DNA from: a virus
Strand: one strand, 5' to 3'
Length of the DNA stretch: 51,750 nt
IMG/VR virus record: IMGVR_UViG_3300050821_014117
Location: 1-51,750 of that record
Numbering within the stretch: the stretch's first letter is position 1; each line of letters starts with the position of its first letter. Shown here one piece after another: positions 36,739 to 43,187 of this stretch. Below the pieces are notes generated by a model. The model was not told where the DNA came from and made no database searches. It saw only the letters and a list, made by a program, of their open reading frames with translations. A program made the translations under genes and the position numbers.

Positions 36739-37017
36739 ATGGAGCCTATGAAACAAGCCATCCAGTGCAAGTACTCTTGCTTCAAATGCGGCATCCATCG
36801 GCAGATCGTCACGGTTCCGGCCCGCGAAGAAGAGGAGGTCGGTACGTGGTTGATGAAGATTTGCGCCCCGGCTCTGTCTGCGGATCACGACAGGAGATCA
36901 CCAGCTTGCAGAATTACACAACTGAGTGAAGTTATGATCCCAATTGAAGGGGCCGAGAAAATCGGAGGCCCAGCCGTTCAGCCCTCGGGGAACGACCCGA
37001 GCAAGTTGACGCGCTAG
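36739..37017 (+). CDS. Cassette gene 6, Cys-containing small protein, 92 aa
   Basis: ATG 36739 (or 36748). QCKYSCFKCGIHRQIVTVPAREEEEVGTWLMK has a C-x3-C-x2-C metal-like site. The tail VQPSGNDPSKLTR is from element 20. The single gene between elements 19 and 20. Unknown. Confidence 0.6.
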   Translation: MEPMKQAIQCKYSCFKCGIHRQIVTVPAREEEEVGTWLMKICAPALSADHDRRSPACRITQLSEVMIPIEGAEKIGGPAVQPSGNDPSKLTR

Positions 37018-37039
37018 ACTTAAAGGTGTCGTCGCCAAA
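36976..37039 (+). repeat. Boundary element 20 (right end of cassette 6)
   Basis: CGTTC hairpin with GAACG; GACCCGAGCAAG...GTCGCCAAAG. Confidence 0.9.
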
Positions 37040-37121
37040 GCATCATCACGCCCAATTCCTTCGGTTTACTTTCAGGCCTTGTTGGTGGCATCATAGGTTG
37101 TTCAGGAAAGGAATCCACACC

Positions 37122-37451
37122 ATGCAGTTCACCATGTTGGCGGACCAAAAGGTCCAGGTCCTCGGGAGCCCCGTCGACGCCCAGGGCAACCCATCGAAAG
37201 CCACGCTCTCGAGCGTGTCCTACACGTCCTCCGACCCCACCGTCTTTACCGTGGCGCCCGATCCATCGGTGCCGAACGGCGCCATCATCACGGGGGTTGC
37301 GGCCGGCACCGCGACGTTGACCGAAATCGCCACCGCCACCGAGCCCGACGGCAAAACCACCGAACAGATCCAGGGAGTCGCCACCATCGTGTTGAGTGCC
37401 GCGCCCGCGGTGGCCGCCGGGATCGTGTTTACATTCGGGACCCCCAGCTAA
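37122..37451 (+). CDS. Ig-like (BIG2-type) domain protein, 109 aa
   Basis: ATG 37122 with AAAGGA upstream. The body QVLGSPVDAQGNPSKATLSSVSYTSSDPTVFTVAP...GVAAGTATLTEIATATEPDG is a bacterial Ig-like group 2 fold pattern (SSDPxVxTV; GxAxGTATLT). No signal peptide, so it probably decorates the virion rather than being exported. Confidence 0.75.
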   Translation: MQFTMLADQKVQVLGSPVDAQGNPSKATLSSVSYTSSDPTVFTVAPDPSVPNGAIITGVAAGTATLTEIATATEPDGKTTEQIQGVATIVLSAAPAVAAGIVFTFGTPS

Positions 37452-37452
37452 C

Positions 37453-37731
37453 GTGACGCCCGCAGAGGCCCCAGCGCCGCCCCCTCAGGTCCTAGCCCCT
37501 CAGGTCCTAGATCAATCCTGGGCCGGGTGGTTCCGCCAGCACTTCGCCGTGTTTGTCCTGCTGTTCATGGTGGTGTTTATGTTCCTGTTTATCCTGCATG
37601 TCTCTCACCATGGGGCGGATTCCGCGCTGCTGCAATTCGCGGAAGGCCACAGCCAGACCTTCGTGGGGGCGTTGGTGGGGGCCCTGACGACCGGCGGGAT
37701 CCAGCAGTTGGTGAACCGGCCTAAGCCTTAA
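37453..37731 (+). CDS. Holin-like membrane protein, 92 aa
   Basis: GTG 37453. A Pro-rich N-terminus with duplicated VLAPQVL-type units, one strong membrane helix (FAVFVLLFMVVFMFLFILHV) and an amphipathic end (FVGALVGALTTGGIQQLV) that may be a second helix. Size and form fit a holin or minor membrane protein. Last gene before the terminator. Confidence 0.6.
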   Translation: MTPAEAPAPPPQVLAPQVLDQSWAGWFRQHFAVFVLLFMVVFMFLFILHVSHHGADSALLQFAEGHSQTFVGALVGALTTGGIQQLVNRPKP

Positions 37732-37800
37732 ACCCCCGGCCCAGTGCTTCGGAACTGGGGCAGCCGCCTGCGCTCGCTACGGACGGGCACGGGGGTTTTA
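37730..37800. terminator. Bidirectional terminator between convergent genes
   Basis: AAACCCCCG at 37730-37738 pairs with CGGGGGTTT at 37790-37798. Inside lies CCCAGT/ACTGGG and a second GC-rich arm, so the RNA could form a three-way junction. T-runs on both strands (TTTT right, and AAA left read in reverse) allow termination from either side. Confidence 0.7.
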
Positions 37801-38145
37801 TTGGCCCAGCAGTAAGCTCAACCGCGGCAGGGTCTTGTCGACCACGTCCACCAGGCCGGAGGCCACCAGTTGGGTCTTGTCGGCCCGCGTGATGGTGCAG
37901 GAGATCGTCACGCCCGCCTGAAACTCCCCGCCCTCAATGAACCCGCTCGCAACGGTCCCGGGTTTGGCTGTTTCATCCGGCAGCACCAGCGCGGCCTTGG
38001 GGGAGGAACTCACCAGTTCAATGGTGTCTGACGCCTGGAGCTCCAGGCCCGTGGCCTTGGCTTCGTAGCGGACCCGCTCCTTTAGCCCGAGCTGAAACGC
38101 GCCGGCGGAATGGTCGGTGCCGTCTGATTTCGTAAAAAAGCCCAT
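37798..38145 (-). CDS. Beta-rich hypothetical protein, 115 aa
   Basis: ATG 38145 with AAAGGAG upstream. MGFFTKSDGTDHSAGAFQLGLKERVRYEAK; then SDTIELVSSSPKAALVLPDE and GVTISCTITRADKTQLVASG: a beta-sandwich-like pattern. Likely a virion decoration or accessory protein; unknown. Confidence 0.65.
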   Translation of the reverse strand: MGFFTKSDGTDHSAGAFQLGLKERVRYEAKATGLELQASDTIELVSSSPKAALVLPDETAKPGTVASGFIEGGEFQAGVTISCTITRADKTQLVASGLVDVVDKTLPRLSLLLGQ

Positions 38146-38155
38146 AAGTCTCCTT

Positions 38156-38323
38156 TTAGTGCTGGAGGGTCGCGGCCCTCAAGAGGATTTCGGCCAAGAT
38201 CCAGCACGCCAGCCCCAGGGCCGGCAGATTGCGAGGCGGAGCGGGCGGGCTATTGAACCCGGCCAACAGGAACAAAACAAACCCCAGGACCATGAGGATC
38301 AGGGTGATGACTGGAATGAGCAC
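38156..38323 (-). CDS. Two-helix membrane protein, 55 aa
   Basis: GTG 38323 with TAGGAGG at good spacing. MLIPVITLILMVLGFVLFLLAG and LPALGLACWILAEILL are two membrane helices around a PPAPPRN turn. Possible holin or antiholin; it lies next to a methyltransferase and not the lysis enzymes. Confidence 0.6.
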   Translation of the reverse strand: MLIPVITLILMVLGFVLFLLAGFNSPPAPPRNLPALGLACWILAEILLRAATLQH

Positions 38324-38373
38324 GGGGGAACCTCCTAACGGTTGGAGGCGGTGTGGCGCAAAAGTGTTTCGCT

Positions 38374-39576
38374 CTAGAGGTCCCGGAACAGAGACTCCTG
38401 GGGCCGGAGGCAATGGGGGCTAAACCAAATGCGCTCCCGGGCCGCGTTCTCGTAGCCCCGGTCGCCCCGCTGGCTCCCGTAGCCCCCGTGGGCTTTCCAG
38501 GCGAAGCATTCCCAGGAACGTGGCATCTCGTGCTCAGCCTCGTAGCCGCAGAGCGCGATCCTGAGGAGCGGGTTGTCGCCTTGCTCGATCGCCCAGGCCC
38601 GCACTGCTGCCGATAGATCGTTGTCATGGCTCGAGTAGAGGCCGTCCGATGGGGCCGCGCCGTCCCGCTGGCTCCCCGGGTTGCTAACGACCCGCATGTC
38701 GTAGGGCGGGTCAAGGAAAACCCCGCACACCCCGTGCTTGACCGTGACGGATGGCCCCAGCACCCGGGTCCAGTCTCCACAGCACACCCGGACGCGCCGC
38801 AGCCGTTCCGACAGGGCCTCCATGTACCAGCGGAGCGAACTGTAGGCGGCGTCCCCATGGATGCCGATGCCGGGGCCGTGGCCCGAAAGGATCGGGCGCT
38901 TTTGCGACACTTCAGCCTCTTCGATCCCGAGCCGGTTGATCCCCATGCCATCCGTCGCTAAATGCGGGATCTGCTGCGCGGTTCCGAACTGACTCGCGAT
39001 CCCGGGTTCTGCCGCGTGGACCCCTTTGCCGTGGTGGCCCCCGTGGATCATGGGGCGCTTGCGTTCGGTCCCGGTGATGCCCCGAAATACACCGCGGCCG
39101 CCATCCCCAACGGAGGGGAGTTTGCGATTGATCCCTCTGGATTCTCGCCCAGCATTCACCCGTCCGGTCCATTCAGGCCGCGAGCACCAGCCGGACCCAA
39201 TCCACTGGGAGATCCCCCAGACCCACCAGCCCGCAATCCTGGCGTCGAAGAACAGGGGATCCGTTTTCATGCGCTCGCGGAACTGGTCCTGGTTGACGAG
39301 CCAACGGTGGCGGGCATGGAGGTCGGCCTCGTTGACGGGCCAGTCCGCCGCCTCGGTGACGCCCTCGGGATCGTAGCGCAGGGACCGCCAGAAATTGGCC
39401 AGATAACAGTCGAGGTCGTTGACGGTTTCGGTTTGGGGTGGAGTGGGACGCCCCAGCAGCACCGCCAGCGATCCCGCGAAGGGCTCCACGTAGTTGTCGA
39501 CGTCGCCGAACCGGTCCCAGACCTCCGGGGCCACCCGGGACTTCCCGCCGAACCATGGGAACGGAGCTTTCAGCAA
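38374..39576 (-). CDS. D12-class (Dam-like) DNA adenine methyltransferase with insert
   Basis: 400 aa from TTG 39576, two bases after the upstream stop. Motif X/I: APFPWFGGKSRVAPEVWDRFGDVDNYVEPFAGSLAVLL. Motif IV: GVFLDPPYDMRV. Between them is an insert of about 100 residues rich in Gly/His/Arg (GGHHGKGVHAAEP). D12-class enzymes make N6-methyladenine; here it probably protects the genome. With the genes at 21544 and 33814, three methyltransferases without a nuclease are present. Confidence 0.9.
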   Translation of the reverse strand: MLKAPFPWFGGKSRVAPEVWDRFGDVDNYVEPFAGSLAVLLGRPTPPQTETVNDLDCYLANFWRSLRYDPEGVTEAADWPVNEADLHARHRWLVNQDQFRERMKTDPLFFDARIAGWWVWGISQWIGSGWCSRPEWTGRVNAGRESRGINRKLPSVGDGGRGVFRGITGTERKRPMIHGGHHGKGVHAAEPGIASQFGTAQQIPHLATDGMGINRLGIEEAEVSQKRPILSGHGPGIGIHGDAAYSSLRWYMEALSERLRRVRVCCGDWTRVLGPSVTVKHGVCGVFLDPPYDMRVVSNPGSQRDGAAPSDGLYSSHDNDLSAAVRAWAIEQGDNPLLRIALCGYEAEHEMPRSWECFAWKAHGGYGSQRGDRGYENAARERIWFSPHCLRPQESLFRDL

Positions 39577-39578
39577 GG

Positions 39579-39791
39579 CTACTTGCGCTCCAGCCACCCC
39601 AGCGCCACCAGGAACGCGCGGACCCGGTGGATGCGGCAAACGTAGGCAGGGGTGCCCCGTGGCGGCAACACCATGGCGTTATCCGGTACCGCAATTGCCG
39701 GTCGACATGGGTCTCCGATTTCACAGATGTCCAGGTTGATGGTTAGTTCCGGCAGTGGGCCGGTGAAGGTGGGGGAGACTGGAGGGGTCAT
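39579..39791 (-). CDS. Hypothetical protein, 70 aa
   Basis: ATG 39791, right after element 21, overlapping the stop of the cassette gene. MTPPVSPTFTGPLPELTINLDICEIGDPC... and the basic end GWLERK. Unknown. Confidence 0.55.
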   Translation of the reverse strand: MTPPVSPTFTGPLPELTINLDICEIGDPCRPAIAVPDNAMVLPPRGTPAYVCRIHRVRAFLVALGWLERK

Positions 39792-39946
39792 TTTTGTTTG
39801 GCGACCTCCGCTTTTGGGTTCCCTTGGACTTGCTCAGGTCGTTCCCCGCAGGTAGAACGGCCATGGTGGTATCCGGCCCAATAACACAGGCCAGCCGGTA
39901 CCCCGATGCACACCACGTAAATCAGCACGAGGAGCAAAACATTCAT
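39788..39946 (-). CDS. Cassette gene 7, small membrane protein, 52 aa
   Basis: ATG 39946 after GGGAGGTGTTGGG, the shared cassette start region. A membrane helix (VLLLVLIYVVCIGVPAGLCYWAGY) then a basic segment and the element-encoded tail CGERPEQVQGNPKAEVAKQK. The only gene between elements 21 and 22, on the minus strand. Confidence 0.65.
   Translation of the reverse strand: MNVLLLVLIYVVCIGVPAGLCYWAGYHHGRSTCGERPEQVQGNPKAEVAKQK
39796..39858 (-). repeat. Boundary element 21 (end of cassette 7)
   Basis: TTTTTGTTTGGCGACC...GGTCGTTCCCCGCAGGTAGAAC, with GACCT/AGGTC closing pairs and the GTTC arm. Confidence 0.92.
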
Positions 39947-39957
39947 CCCAACACCTC

Positions 39958-40011
39958 CCGGGGAACGACCACCACGGCTCCGAACGAGCGAGCATCTCCT
40001 GGTCGCCAAAC
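39958..40011 (+). repeat. Boundary element 22 (start of cassette 7)
   Basis: CCGGGGAACGACCACC...GGTCGCCAAAC; GACCA/TGGTC closing stem. Genes start on both sides of it (minus ATG 39946, plus ATG 40013). Confidence 0.92.
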
Positions 40012-40012
40012 C

Positions 40013-40117
40013 ATGATACACGGGGTGTTCATAAAAGGCTACTGTTTCGCGTGCGCCCAACCCATTGAAAGTACTAGTACGAAACGGGTCCATTTTGGGT
40101 GTTCACAAAACCACTAG
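40013..40117 (+). CDS. Mini zinc-finger protein, 34 aa
   Basis: ATG 40013, two bases after element 22. MIHGVFIKGYCFACAQP then KRVHFGCSQNH gives C-x2-C...H-x2-C-x3-H, a compact metal-site pattern. The promoter of the tRNA-like RNA overlaps its 3' end. Confidence 0.5.
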   Translation: MIHGVFIKGYCFACAQPIESTSTKRVHFGCSQNH

Positions 40118-40130
40118 TTTATTGTATAGT
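40102..40130 (+). promoter_or_regulatory. Promoter of the tRNA-like RNA
   Basis: TTCACA, 17-base sp spacer, TATAGT: a strong sigma70-type match. Expected start near 40137, nine bases before the tRNA-like acceptor stem. Confidence 0.65.
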
Positions 40131-40145
40131 GACTTTGTGTTAAGA

Positions 40146-40245
40146 GACGGGGCGAACCGGAGTTCAGCCAGAATCATAAGGTGCCGTTGCGGTATCCCGG
40201 CACCAAACGTCGTGGAGCGTGGCGGGTTCGACTCCCGCCCCCGTC
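40146..40245 (+). ncRNA. tRNA-like structured RNA
   Basis: GACGGGG at 40146 pairs with CCCCGTC at the 3' side. A canonical T arm (GCGGG, TTCGACT, CCCGC) sits just inside. The 5' part has GAAC-CGGA-GTTC as a short D-like arm. In place of a normal anticodon arm is a seven-pair stem GGTGCCG/CGGCACC with an 11-base loop, plus unpaired linkers. A competing fold (CGTGGA/TCCACG around the T arm) exists. It may be a degenerate tRNA, a tRNA mimic or a regulatory leader for the gene at 40274. Confidence 0.45.
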
Positions 40246-40273
40246 GTTCCACGTACCGGGGGTTCAATCCACG

Positions 40274-40627
40274 ATGAGCAGCCCACTCTACCGGCTGCGC
40301 CAAGCTCGCAGCGCCCTGGGGGCCGCGATCGAGACACTCGAGCGGTCCCGAAAGGAACTGGAGACAGTGATTCTGGATCTTGAGGCGCAGGACGTGCCGA
40401 AGCCATCGTGCAAGCACGAACACCTCAATATGGATGGTATCTGTCGGGCCTGCGGGCAGGATTGTCGCGGTATACCCGAGTCGCCAAAACAAGAGCGTGT
40501 TTGTTCTCAGTGTGGCCGGACTGTTCTGCATGAACTCGGAGAACTCGCCAAAGCGAAGCAAGCAGCCACGGGGAACGACCAACCAACCGGCCCGGTCTCA
40601 GAAGCCAGCGAGTCGCCAAACAAGTGA
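40274..40627 (+). CDS. Coiled-coil zinc-binding protein with element-encoded tail, 117 aa
   Basis: ATG 40274. MSSPLYRLRQARSALGAAIETLERSRKELETVILDLEAQ is a helix, then C-x2-H...C-x2-C and VCSQCGRTVLHEL zinc-type sites. The tail ATGNDQPTGPVSEASESPNK is from element 23. Unknown. Confidence 0.65.
   Translation: MSSPLYRLRQARSALGAAIETLERSRKELETVILDLEAQDVPKPSCKHEHLNMDGICRACGQDCRGIPESPKQERVCSQCGRTVLHELGELAKAKQAATGNDQPTGPVSEASESPNK
40566..40621 (+). repeat. Boundary element 23
   Basis: Identical to element 12 over 58 bases although 8.8 kb away, which points to recent copying. Confidence 0.95.
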
Positions 40628-40857
40628 ATCTTTCGGCCTCAACCCTTTCCCGCGCCCTGTACTTTACCCTGGGGGTCCCCATGAGACTTTCGACTTTCCT
40701 CGCGATCCTGTTCCTGGTGTTGGGGCTCCTGGCCTACCTGACCCGCAACCCATGGTGGGCCTACAGCTTCGTCGGCTCCGCCATCGCGATCGCCGCAGTC
40801 TCCATCGTGGTCAACTACGTGGATCACCGGCGGTCCATCCGGAGGATCGAGCGGTGA
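40624..40857 (+). CDS. Two-helix membrane protein, 77 aa
   Basis: GTG 40624 overlaps the upstream stop as GTGA; an internal ATG 40681 is the alternative start. Membrane helices TFLAILFLVLGLLAYL and YSFVGSAIAIAAVSIVV, ending in the basic HRRSIRRIER. Unknown. Confidence 0.6.
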   Translation: MNLSASTLSRALYFTLGVPMRLSTFLAILFLVLGLLAYLTRNPWWAYSFVGSAIAIAAVSIVVNYVDHRRSIRRIER

Positions 40858-41222
40858 GCCAACACACACTGGGGCCGTGGAGCTTTTGCGGCAATGGCCC
40901 GCACCAAGCCAAGCCGTGCGCTTGCGGCTGTATCTTCGGCGATGGTGGACAGGTCTACGTTGCAAAAACACTGACGCTAGACGATTCGGTCGACCCGGTG
41001 GCGTCCGAACGACAGCGAGACGCCAACACCCGTCTGATCGCCGCCGCGCCGGAGTTGCTGGACGCGTTGGAATTTGTCCTGCCTATGTTACGCGATGAAG
41101 GAGAGCACGAGCCGGAATACCAACGGGCCGTGGCCGTCATCGCCAAAGCGAAGGGCACAGTCGCGGGGAACGACCATGCAAAGGAAACGGGCTCAGAAGG
41201 CAGCGAGTCGCCAACCACATGA
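40854..41222 (+). CDS. Phage-type hypothetical protein, 122 aa
   Basis: GTG 40854, GTGA overlap. GPWSFCGNGPHQAKPCACGCIFGDGGQVYVA...ANTRLIAAAPELLDALEFVLPML has the DANTRLIAAAPELL signature common to small phage proteins of unknown role; N-terminal Cys may bind metal. The tail GNDHAKETGSEGSESPTT is from element 24. Overlaps the recombinase start (ATGA). Confidence 0.7.
   Translation: MSQHTLGPWSFCGNGPHQAKPCACGCIFGDGGQVYVAKTLTLDDSVDPVASERQRDANTRLIAAAPELLDALEFVLPMLRDEGEHEPEYQRAVAVIAKAKGTVAGNDHAKETGSEGSESPTT
41162..41215 (+). repeat. Boundary element 24 (directly before the recombinase gene)
   Basis: GCGGGGAACGACCATGCAAAGG...GAGTCGCCAAC; core similar to element 26. Confidence 0.9.
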
Positions 41223-41806
41223 AGCGCGCCGTCATTTACGCCCGCGTATCCACCCAAGACCAGGACCCCGGGATGCAACTGGCGGAGCTCCGGCGCTACG
41301 CCGATCGGCGATCCTTCAGCGTCGAGGCCGAATACGTCGACCAGGTGACGGGCGACGTCAAGCGAACCCGCCGGGCCCCCCAGTACGAAGCCCTCATGCG
41401 AGATGCTAGGGCCCGCCGGTTCGACGTGGTGCTGGTGTGGAAGTTCGACCGCTTCGCCCGCTCGCTTCAGGCGCTCCTCGAGGCGCTCCAAACCTTCGGG
41501 GCCCTGGGGATCGATTTCATCTCGTCCACCCAGGACATCGACACCACCTGCTCGATGGGGCGGCTGTTCTTTCAAGTGGTCGGGGCCTTCGGGGAATTCG
41601 AGCGCAGCCTTATTGTCGAGCGTACTCGCGCCGGTATCGCAAACGCCCGGCGCCGCGGCGTCACATTCGGGCGCCCCCGCGACCACGCCCAGGAGACCCG
41701 GATCCTCAGGCTGCGCCGCGAAGGCTTGAGCATCCGGGCGATCGCGCGGCTCGAAAAGAAATCGGCCCCCGGGGTCAAGCTGGTGTGCGATAGGGCCGCG
41801 CCATGA
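41219..41806 (+). CDS. Serine recombinase (resolvase/invertase family)
   Basis: 195 aa from ATG 41219, overlapping the upstream stop. The start RAVIYARVSTQDQDPGMQLAELRRYA contains the catalytic Ser11; DVVLVWKFDRFARSLQALLEAL and FFQVVGAFGEFERSLIVERTRAGIANARRRG are the active-site Arg region and E helix. A short C-terminal helix-turn-helix (ILRLRREGLSIRAIARLEKK) binds the site. This is the small resolvase/invertase form, not the large integrase. It may resolve multimers, invert DNA or act on the boundary elements; nothing here decides. Confidence 0.95.
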   Translation: MKRAVIYARVSTQDQDPGMQLAELRRYADRRSFSVEAEYVDQVTGDVKRTRRAPQYEALMRDARARRFDVVLVWKFDRFARSLQALLEALQTFGALGIDFISSTQDIDTTCSMGRLFFQVVGAFGEFERSLIVERTRAGIANARRRGVTFGRPRDHAQETRILRLRREGLSIRAIARLEKKSAPGVKLVCDRAAP

Positions 41807-42003
41807 AGGGCACAGAGGTCACGCCTGAACAAAAGACGGCCGCCCAGGAATTTCTTAAAAGCGTTTCCGAGGTGGACTGGCCAGACGACGAAACCCCGCG
41901 CACAGTTCGGTGTTGCGATCTGATCCGGCTGATCGCGTGGTACGGTGCGTTGCGGGCTGGAAAACAGCGGCAGAGACCCGGACCAATCAGGGAACTACCA
42001 TGA
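41803..42003 (+). CDS. Hypothetical protein, 66 aa
   Basis: ATG 41803, ATGA overlap with the recombinase. MKGTEVTPEQKTAAQEFLKSVSEVDWPDDE: acidic helical N-terminus, basic end. Unknown. Confidence 0.55.
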   Translation: MKGTEVTPEQKTAAQEFLKSVSEVDWPDDETPRTVRCCDLIRLIAWYGALRAGKQRQRPGPIRELP

Positions 42004-42320
42004 CGCCCGCCGATGCCTTGCGGGACCTGCTGGCCGCGCCCCTGCGGTTCGGAGACCCGGGCCAACTGGAGCTGCTCGAAGTGTTGCGGGCTGCTGAACA
42101 ATTGGTAGGGACCAGCAAGCCGTGCCGAAACTGCCAGGGCAGCGGAGTCCTCGAGCCACGACGCGTCTATTGCCATGAGTGCGGGATGGAATGCGACTAC
42201 TGTTCCGGCTCTCAGGACTGTCGGGAGTGCCGCGGGACTGGCTCGTTCACCTATAACCGCGAATATGTCTACATGCTCACGGAGGTCCAGATCGCTGAAT
42301 TGACCCAGGTGGCCGCATGA
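42000..42320 (+). CDS. DnaJ-type zinc-finger protein, 106 aa
   Basis: ATG 42000. CRNCQGSGVL and CRECRGTGSF are the CxxCxGxG repeats of the DnaJ Cys-rich domain; between them lies CHECGMECDYC. There is no J domain. A helical part precedes it. Separate from the J-domain protein at 7977-8402, though the pair might cooperate (speculative). Confidence 0.75.
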   Translation: MTPADALRDLLAAPLRFGDPGQLELLEVLRAAEQLVGTSKPCRNCQGSGVLEPRRVYCHECGMECDYCSGSQDCRECRGTGSFTYNREYVYMLTEVQIAELTQVAA

Positions 42321-42532
42321 ACGAGCGCCGCCCGACCTTCAAGGGCCGGGTCATGCCCCAGAACCCCCTGCCCCCTTACGTGCTGGCCCGGCTCCGGCGC
42401 TTCCCTTCGATGTGCGCGCTGGCCCGCTTCATTTCCAACCCCTACGTGGCTAAAATGTGCCCCGACCACTGGGTCCAGTGGGCCAAGCGGAGCCGCTGCT
42501 GGCGACATCGCCTGAAGGGAGCGGAGCTGTGA
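42317..42532 (+). CDS. Basic protein, 71 aa
   Basis: ATG 42317, ATGA-coupled. MNERRPTFKGRVMPQNPLPP and WVQWAKRSRCWRHRLKGAEL; basic, Trp-rich. Overlaps the next gene as GTGA. Unknown. Confidence 0.55.
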   Translation: MNERRPTFKGRVMPQNPLPPYVLARLRRFPSMCALARFISNPYVAKMCPDHWVQWAKRSRCWRHRLKGAEL

Positions 42533-42813
42533 GCGTGATCATGATCGACGACGGATTCACAACGAGTCACCCTCTGCGGCTCCGACAGAAGCGAGGACAT
42601 CATGTTTCCCGCAGACTCCAGAAAAAAGGTTTTAAGCGCGCCCTCCAGGGCGACGGCGTATCACCCGACCTCCGGAAGTGGCTCAAGTGGTGCTTGAACG
42701 AAACCACGCGGTTCAGTAGACGGGGATACGAAAAGAGGCCATCACTTTCAATCCTCGGGGAGCGACCTGAGCAAGCCCCATCAGAGAAGAGTGGCGTGGT
42801 CGCCAAACCATGA
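42529..42813 (+). CDS. Basic protein with element-encoded tail, 94 aa
   Basis: GTG 42529. RLRQKRGHHVSRRLQKKGFKRAL is strongly basic; DLRKWLKWCLNETTRF follows. The tail LGERPEQAPSEKSGVVAKP is from element 25 and ends in ATGA overlap with the next gene. Unknown. Confidence 0.55.
   Translation: MSVIMIDDGFTTSHPLRLRQKRGHHVSRRLQKKGFKRALQGDGVSPDLRKWLKWCLNETTRFSRRGYEKRPSLSILGERPEQAPSEKSGVVAKP
42746..42808 (+). repeat. Boundary element 25
   Basis: CGGGGAGCGACCTGAGCAAGCCCCATC...GGTCGCCAAAC; GACC/GGTC closing; core related to element 8. Confidence 0.92.
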
Positions 42814-43187
42814 ACCGCTCCAATCCACTCCGCTGGCACGAGCCCCCGCGAGACGACCGCACGTTCCACCAGCTAGACCGATTGATCCAGATGGGCAGGG
42901 GGGACCTCCGGAGGCCCGCAGGCCCGCAGAGCCCCCGCACCAGAAATTCCACCGAATCCACAGCGAAATCCACAGCGGTGGTCCACGTCGACCCGTCCCT
43001 CTTGCCAGCCCGCGGCTCGAGCGCGGTGGTGCTCCAGATCCAGAGGCTGCGCCAGATCCCCGTGGGGGTTTCGGTCCTGTGGCACCTGCGCTGCTGTTTC
43101 GTATGTGGGGCCCGTGGGGTTTGTGGCCACCGGGAACTCGATGTAGCGCTGGCGGAACTCGAGGGAATGGCCCAGGGGTTCCGGTGA
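42810..43187 (+). CDS. Hypothetical Arg-rich protein with Cys motif, 125 aa
   Basis: ATG 42810 overlaps the upstream stop. An Arg/Pro/Ser-rich middle (RRPAGPQSPRTRNSTEST) and near the end LWHLRCCFVCGARGVCGHRELD, a possible zinc site. Coupled to the HNH gene by GTGA. Confidence 0.55.
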   Translation: MNRSNPLRWHEPPRDDRTFHQLDRLIQMGRGDLRRPAGPQSPRTRNSTESTAKSTAVVHVDPSLLPARGSSAVVLQIQRLRQIPVGVSVLWHLRCCFVCGARGVCGHRELDVALAELEGMAQGFR

